Positions 22,144-25,874 of a DNA stretch of 25,874 bases are shown here, piece by piece. The notes beneath the pieces were generated by a model, which did no database searches, had not been told where the DNA came from, and saw only the letters and a program-made list of their open reading frames with translations. This DNA is from JAIVHC01 sp049975505 (GTDB lineage Bacteria; Desulfobacterota; Desulfuromonadia; Desulfuromonadales; Desulfuromonadaceae), in assembly GCA_049975505.1 (NCBI GenBank), contig JBNGCY010000033.1, positions 1-25,874 of the forward strand. Reading direction: 5' to 3'. The translations under genes were made by a program, and so were the position numbers. Positions within the stretch are counted from its first letter, which is position 1. Each line of letters opens with the position of its first letter.

Positions 22144-23013
22144 CTACTCCTCAAAATATCTGCCGATAATCAGATCGAGATTTGCGCGCGCCCGGGAATT
22201 AAATCGGGTAGAATCGGTCATAACACAGTGCTGCGCAGCGCTGGTGCATGCACAGGTGCGCTCGGGGTGAATAACATCTACCGCTGCGGCAATGATCTTT
22301 TTCGCCATCTCGACATTGGCATGCATAATTGCCACAACCGCCTCCACTGACACGTCAGCGTGGGCTTCGTTCCAGCAATCGTAATCCGTCGCCAGGGCTA
22401 CAGTGGCGTAGCATATTTCCGCCTCACGCGCCAGACGTGCCTCAGGCAGATTGGTCATACCGATCACATCCACTCCCCAGCTGCGAAACAGATTGGACTC
22501 CGCCCGGGTTGAAAAGGTGGGACCCTCAATGCAGATATATGTACCCTTGCTATGGAGGGTCGCCCCGGCCTGTTGCGCCGCAAGCGCAAGGCTGTGACTT
22601 AAATCGTTACACACAGGATCGGCAAACTGCACATGCCCGACTATGCCGTTACCAAAAAAGGTATTGGCACGGATGCCGGTAGTACGATCAATGAACTGAT
22701 CGGGCAGCACAATGTGCCCCGGCTCTATCTCCTCGCGCATGCTCCCCACCGCTGAAACGGAAATAATCCGCTCCACCCCGAGCATCTTCATGCCGTATAT
22801 ATTGGCGCGATACGGAACTTCGGACGGGAGATATCGATGCCCGCGCCCATGGCGGGGAAGAAAAACCAACTTTGTCTGCCCCAGGGTGCCGGTAATGAAC
22901 GCATTGGAGGGTTCTCCAAACGGAGTCTGGAGACGGATCTCCTCAACATCTTTCAATCCTTCCAGTTCATACAGCCCACTGCCGCCAATCACGCCTATAA
23001 CCGGTTGCGCCAT
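22144..23013 (-). CDS. mtnP: S-methyl-5'-thioadenosine phosphorylase
   Basis: This 289-residue enzyme of the PNP/MTAP family splits methylthioadenosine with phosphate into adenine and methylthioribose-1-phosphate. Some relatives also use 5'-deoxyadenosine or inosine. Family marks are the phosphate loop IGGSGLY near the start, RHGRGHRYLPSEVPYRAN, EGPTFSTRAESNLF, IGMTNLPEARLARE and TDYDCWN. The ATG follows the rlmN stop directly (TAAATG), with AAAGGA upstream, which indicates coupling to rlmN. No mtnA or other methionine-salvage gene is in the window. The last 25 residues are slightly longer than in many homologues. Confidence 0.93.
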   Translation of the reverse strand: MAQPVIGVIGGSGLYELEGLKDVEEIRLQTPFGEPSNAFITGTLGQTKLVFLPRHGRGHRYLPSEVPYRANIYGMKMLGVERIISVSAVGSMREEIEPGHIVLPDQFIDRTTGIRANTFFGNGIVGHVQFADPVCNDLSHSLALAAQQAGATLHSKGTYICIEGPTFSTRAESNLFRSWGVDVIGMTNLPEARLAREAEICYATVALATDYDCWNEAHADVSVEAVVAIMHANVEMAKKIIAAAVDVIHPERTCACTSAAQHCVMTDSTRFNSRARANLDLIIGRYFEE

Positions 23014-24078
23014 TTAATCCGTCCTTTCTTCTGACATATTATTATGCGTATCGCGTTCAAGTTTTCCTTTTAGCTGACCACAGGCAGAGGAGATATCCTG
23101 CCCTTTGCTCGCGCGGCGAATAGCCACGATATTACGCTGCAGAAGGTAACTCTGGAAGGCATTGATATTCTCTTCTGCAGGGGAGCGATATTCAGAGCCC
23201 TCGTGTTCATTGAAGGGTATCAGATTCACCTTGGCCTTGACTCCGTGAAGCAGTTTAACCAGACGTTTTGCATCCGCGATTGAATCGTTGAGGTCGCGGA
23301 TGAGAATATATTCAAAGGTTATACGGCGTTTGCCGTGCAGAGGGAAATCACGACACGCCTGAATAAGCTCACTCAGGGGATAACGCCTGTTTACCGGCAT
23401 CAGACGGTTGCGGACTTCATCGCTGGAAGCGTTGAGGGAGACTGCAAGGTTTACATTGATACGCCGTGCCAGCTCATGCATTTGCGGCACCAGACCACAG
23501 GTTGACAGGGTTATCTTGCGTGAACTGTAGTCCATACCGGAGGTGTCATAGAAGATCTCCAGCGCCCTCACCATATTGTCGAGGTTTTGTAACGGCTCCC
23601 CCATCCCCATCACCACAATGTTGTGGATGTGATGGTTACGCCGTATGGCACACACCTGATTGACGATTTCAGCCGTGGTGAGGTTGCGTTTGAGCCCGTA
23701 TCTGCCGGTAAGACAGAAATCACACTGCATGGCACATCCAACCTGGGAGGAAATACACAGGGTAAAACGCCCGCTTTCCATAGGGATGAGAACCGTCTCA
23801 ATGCTTTCTCCGTCCGCAAGGCGAAAAAGAAACTTGCGGGTCCCATCCGCACTGATTTCTTCATTTTCCGGTGTCCATTCTGAAATGAAAGCGCGCTGCT
23901 CCAGCTCTGCGCGCAGATCTTTGGACAGGTCCGTCATGAGGCTGAAATCGGATACATTTTTCTTGTACATCCAGCTCATCAGCTGCTTGCTGCGAAAGCG
24001 CTCCTTGCCCAGACCGGCCAGAAAGTCTATAAGATCGGCGGAAGTAAGGCCGCGCAAGTCTACTTTTGTGTCACCCAT
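23014..24078 (-). CDS. rlmN: Dual-specificity 23S rRNA/tRNA adenine-C2 methyltransferase
   Basis: RlmN methylates A2503 of 23S rRNA and A37 of some tRNAs using two AdoMet per cycle, releasing S-adenosylhomocysteine and 5'-deoxyadenosine. The 354-residue protein has the radical SAM cluster C115, C119 and C122 in GCAMQCDFCLTG. It also has GMGEPLQN, the SLNASSDEVR segment, and the C-terminal methyl-carrying C333 in SACGQLKGKL. I chose the ATG at 24078 over a TTG at 24087; both lack a strong ribosome-binding site. It starts after the ndk terminator and heads the rlmN-mtnP-pfkB-TPR run. Confidence 0.95.
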   Translation of the reverse strand: MGDTKVDLRGLTSADLIDFLAGLGKERFRSKQLMSWMYKKNVSDFSLMTDLSKDLRAELEQRAFISEWTPENEEISADGTRKFLFRLADGESIETVLIPMESGRFTLCISSQVGCAMQCDFCLTGRYGLKRNLTTAEIVNQVCAIRRNHHIHNIVVMGMGEPLQNLDNMVRALEIFYDTSGMDYSSRKITLSTCGLVPQMHELARRINVNLAVSLNASSDEVRNRLMPVNRRYPLSELIQACRDFPLHGKRRITFEYILIRDLNDSIADAKRLVKLLHGVKAKVNLIPFNEHEGSEYRSPAEENINAFQSYLLQRNIVAIRRASKGQDISSACGQLKGKLERDTHNNMSEERTD

Positions 24079-24114
24079 TGCTGTCAATTCACTGTCTTTT
24101 GTGGTGGTAACGCT

Positions 24115-24141
24115 CTGCTGCCCAATAAAACATCGCAGCAG
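24115..24141 (-). other. Hairpin between the ndk terminator and rlmN
   Basis: Seven-base arms CTGCTGC (24115-24121) and GCAGCAG (24135-24141) enclose a 13-base loop. There is no T-tract, so it is not a terminator. It sits in the 5' leader or promoter region of rlmN and may be a chance structure or a leader element. Confidence 0.3.
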
Positions 24142-24146
24142 GGAAT

Positions 24147-24178
24147 AAAAAAGCCCCCCGGATTGTATCCGAAGGGCC
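24147..24178 (-). terminator. Rho-independent terminator after ndk
   Basis: On the minus strand a 12-bp stem, GGCCCTTCGGAT with ATCCGGGGGGCT (with G-U pairs), closes a 3-base loop and is followed by a run of Ts. It lies 43 bases past the ndk stop. Confidence 0.85.
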
Positions 24179-24221
24179 GTTAATGCTCAAGCAATTCCCC
24201 GTTCGGGAACAGGTTCATATT

Positions 24222-24635
24222 CTACAGCAGTTCCATACCGGAGAAGAAATAACCGAGTTCAAACGCTGCCGTTTCGGGAGCATCGGAGCCGTGGGTCGCG
24301 TTCTCACCGATGGAGGTGCCGAACTCACGCCGCAGGGTTCCTTCCGCGGCATCTGCCGGGTTGGTTGCGCCCATGAGATCTCGCCATTTCATAATCGCAT
24401 TTTCAGCCTCAAGTGCCATAACCACACAGGGGCCGCTGCTCATAAAATCGGTAAGCTCATCAAAAAACGGGCGATCTTTGTGAACATAGTAAAAACCTTC
24501 CGCCTCTACCTTACTCATGTAGATTTTTTTAAGCCCTGCCACCTTAAAGCCTTCGGCATAGATGCGCGCGAGAATTTTACCTGCATTTCCGGCAGCAAAG
24601 GCATCAGGTTTAATTATTGCAAATGTTTTTTCCAT
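24222..24635 (-). CDS. ndk: Nucleoside-diphosphate kinase
   Basis: Ndk transfers phosphate between nucleoside tri- and diphosphates through a phosphohistidine and balances the nucleotide pool. The 137-residue length is standard. The start MEKTFAIIKPDA carries K9 of the ATP site, and the catalytic H115 lies in ENATHGSDAPETA, the family signature. The ATG at 24635 has AGGA ten bases upstream. It has its own candidate promoter (24745-24773) and a strong terminator, so it is probably a single-gene unit between the GGDEF-like gene and rlmN. Confidence 0.96.
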   Translation of the reverse strand: MEKTFAIIKPDAFAAGNAGKILARIYAEGFKVAGLKKIYMSKVEAEGFYYVHKDRPFFDELTDFMSSGPCVVMALEAENAIMKWRDLMGATNPADAAEGTLRREFGTSIGENATHGSDAPETAAFELGYFFSGMELL

Positions 24636-24678
24636 GTAACGTATTCCTTTCCGATGATCGATTTGATGTAAAGAGCTG

Positions 24679-24698
24679 ATCCCGCCAGGAGCGGGGAT
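24679..24698. other. Hairpin in the ndk leader
   Basis: ATCCCGC and GCGGGGAT form a 7-bp stem with one bulged G around a 5-base loop. It lies within the predicted ndk leader of about 100 bases and lacks a T-tract. It could be a weak end signal for the upstream gene or a leader structure. Confidence 0.3.
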
Positions 24699-24744
24699 AA
24701 CGTTTATCTATACCCAACTGTATTGAAGCACATCAGGGTGTGGG

Positions 24745-24773
24745 CTTGTACCATCCTGAAATGCAAAAGTCAA
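24745..24773 (-). promoter_or_regulatory. Candidate sigma70 promoter of ndk
   Basis: On the minus strand TTGACT (24773-24768) is followed by a 17-base spacer and TACAAG (24750-24745). It lies between the stop of the GGDEF-like gene (24798) and ndk, and predicts a leader of about 100 bases. The -35 is good; the -10 matches in four of six positions. Confidence 0.45.
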
Positions 24774-24797
24774 CGCGCCTTTGAACTTCTGCGCCGT

Positions 24798-25730
24798 TCA
24801 GCCCCAGAATGTAACCTGGTTACGCCCGAGTTCCACCGAACGCTGCAGCGCCTTATCCGCGCGTTCCAGGGTTTTGTCCAGCGATTGCTTGTCCTCGACG
24901 GACACAGCTCCAATGCTGGCACTCATCACAAAGGGCAGATCCTCGCACTCCTGCTGATGGAGATTTTCCAGAAGCATATTCGCAACCTTGAGCGCAGATT
25001 TGCGATCGGAATTGGCAAGGAGAATAATAAAACGATTTGTACCCACCTGGCCGATGATATCAGAACGCCGCAGGGATTCCCCTATTCTGGTGATGGCGTT
25101 ATGCACAATCTCAGTGGCTGCATTTTCACCCAGCACCGATTCGAAAAGGGCATAGTAATCTATTTCAAGGCTCAGAATGGAGAAAATATTCTGATAGCGC
25201 TGGTAACGGTGCCAGTCACGGTTGAGGGCATCATAAAATGCTGCCGGGCTGAGAATACTGCAGGCACTTTCTTCTCCATTGCCATGGCTGTGCATCGTTC
25301 TCGCCCGCGCGCAGTGTTGAGGATACTCGAGTTTTTCGGGATCAGAAGCTATCCCTGCAATGCCTTGAAGCTCACCCGCAGCAGAATATACCGGGCGGCA
25401 ATAGAAATCCACCCCTGCCGCGTCACCTGAAGTATGGAGGCAGAATACGGGTTCGTTAATATCCGCGGCATTGCGCTTGAGATTCTGCAGATATGCATGC
25501 AAGATGCATCCGGGGCAGGCATCAGGATTGAACTTGCAGACTTCAGGATTGAGCCCGGCCCGGGTCAGGGTTTTGCCCACGACCTTTTCTGCATCTACCC
25601 CTGAAAGGTGCACCGCAGCATCATTCCAGACACGTATAATCGCCTCTGCATCTGCAAAGAATACAGCTGCCGGCAGTGCCTCAAGCACCTGGCTGCAGGC
25701 ATCAATGCCAAGCTTCTCAGTATTTTTCAT
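24798..25730 (-). CDS. PAS domain plus catalytically degenerate GGDEF domain, candidate c-di-GMP receptor
   Basis: This 310-residue protein has a PAS domain (about 12-130) and a GGDEF-fold domain (about 160-310). The PAS domain contains a cysteine cluster, C65, C72 and C75, in the segment VCKFNPDACPGC, a pattern seen in some PAS sensors and possibly redox or metal related. In the second domain the active loop reads GTNRF at 230-234 in place of GG(D/E)EF. The usual DxDxFK segment is also altered, to EIDYYALFE. The protein should therefore not make c-di-GMP. RxxD (R221 to D224) lies exactly five residues before the loop, the spacing of the inhibitory product-binding I-site. It has no membrane segment. 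Start ATG at 25730, with its own strong promoter. Confidence 0.85.
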   Translation of the reverse strand: MKNTEKLGIDACSQVLEALPAAVFFADAEAIIRVWNDAAVHLSGVDAEKVVGKTLTRAGLNPEVCKFNPDACPGCILHAYLQNLKRNAADINEPVFCLHTSGDAAGVDFYCRPVYSAAGELQGIAGIASDPEKLEYPQHCARARTMHSHGNGEESACSILSPAAFYDALNRDWHRYQRYQNIFSILSLEIDYYALFESVLGENAATEIVHNAITRIGESLRRSDIIGQVGTNRFIILLANSDRKSALKVANMLLENLHQQECEDLPFVMSASIGAVSVEDKQSLDKTLERADKALQRSVELGRNQVTFWG

Positions 25731-25784
25731 CCCGTTACCTATCCCCGCTGATTGTTCACATCTGCATTAACACATTATTTTATA

Positions 25785-25813
25785 ATTAGAATATATATTC
25801 CAGCTGATGTCAA
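25785..25813 (-). promoter_or_regulatory. Near-consensus sigma70 promoter of the PAS-GGDEF gene
   Basis: On the minus strand TTGACA (25813-25808) is a perfect -35 box. It is followed by exactly 17 bases and TCTAAT (25790-25785), five of six for the -10. The surroundings are very AT-rich. The -35 box contains the stop codon of the upstream rdgB-like gene. A start near 25778 gives a leader of about 48 bases before the ATG at 25730. Confidence 0.7.
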
Positions 25814-25874
25814 ACAGATTGTTGCAGAAATTCCACCACTTGCGCTAATGCCAGGCCACGGTGGCTTATGCGGT
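25810..25874 (-). CDS. rdgB: C-terminal end of a RdgB/HAM1 family XTP/dITP diphosphatase (partial)
   Basis: The last 65 bases encode, on the minus strand, RISHRGLALAQVVEFLQQSV followed by TGA. The two bases before are consistent with an asparagine, giving the NRISHRG motif found at the end of RdgB/HAM1 proteins, which remove non-canonical purine triphosphates such as dITP and XTP. Only about 21 residues are in the window, so the call rests on this motif and on the stop position. The rest lies beyond the right edge. Confidence 0.7.
   Translation of the reverse strand, partial: RISHRGLALAQVVEFLQQSV

Noticed and set aside
24679..24698. Terminator after the GGDEF-like gene
   Set aside because: The hairpin has a bulge and no T-tract, and it lies downstream of the candidate ndk promoter. 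Kept only as a low-confidence hairpin.
1..25874. CRISPR arrays, tRNA, rRNA, insertion sequences, prophage or defence systems
   Set aside because: No repeated spacers, cloverleaf sequences, transposase or phage-like genes were seen; the region is housekeeping plus the hyf-like cluster.

Overview
The window reads as a chromosomal segment of an anaerobic, Gram-negative-type bacterium. Evidence for this includes a lipoprotein signal, a secreted phospholipase-like protein and a multisubunit membrane respiratory complex. Gene content and gene style suggest Desulfuromonadota/Geobacter-Pelobacter-like deltaproteobacteria: a hyf-type cluster with a cysteine-free large subunit, REC-first histidine kinases, an OB-HD exonuclease, and an ndk/rlmN/mtnP/pfkB neighbourhood. 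That placement is an inference from gene families, not from a marker gene. Coding density is high, no stretch over 300 bases lacks a gene, and I see no tRNA, rRNA, CRISPR array or insertion sequence. A 100-N scaffold gap (1919-2018) interrupts two genes.

Left end (139-9210): a radical SAM gene points left. Divergent from it runs a plus-strand cluster made of an HTH plus PTS-EIIA regulator (cut by the gap) followed by hyfB-hyfC-hyfE-hyfF-hyfG-hyfI. The hyf genes overlap by 1-4 bases, except hyfI, which follows a 36-base spacer. The products form a group-4-hydrogenase/complex I-like module. However, all four Ni-Fe-ligating cysteines of the HyfG catalytic subunit are replaced, so this is an energy-converting-hydrogenase-related (Ehr) type complex and not a working hydrogenase. 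A perfect 14-bp palindrome sits just upstream of the regulator gene.

Middle (9252-13321): metF and a PHP-type histidinol phosphatase (minus) diverge from ridA (plus). A family 4 uracil-DNA glycosylase (minus) diverges from an exported zinc phospholipase C family protein (plus).

Right half (13318-25874): everything is on the minus strand, and in transcription order (right to left) it reads as follows. First come the tail of rdgB, a PAS plus degenerate-GGDEF protein with its own strong promoter, and ndk with a terminator. Next is a tight rlmN-mtnP-pfkB-TPR lipoprotein run, then a REC-only regulator with uspA and a terminator. Last is a run of REC-histidine kinase, FAD dehydrogenase, YhaM-like exonuclease, metallo-beta-lactamase-fold hydrolase and coaBC. 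The last stop codon of coaBC shares a CTAG with the convergent phospholipase gene.

Best leads: the cysteine-less hydrogenase-like complex next to a phosphotransferase-type regulator, and a GGDEF protein that has lost its active site but kept the product-binding I-site.
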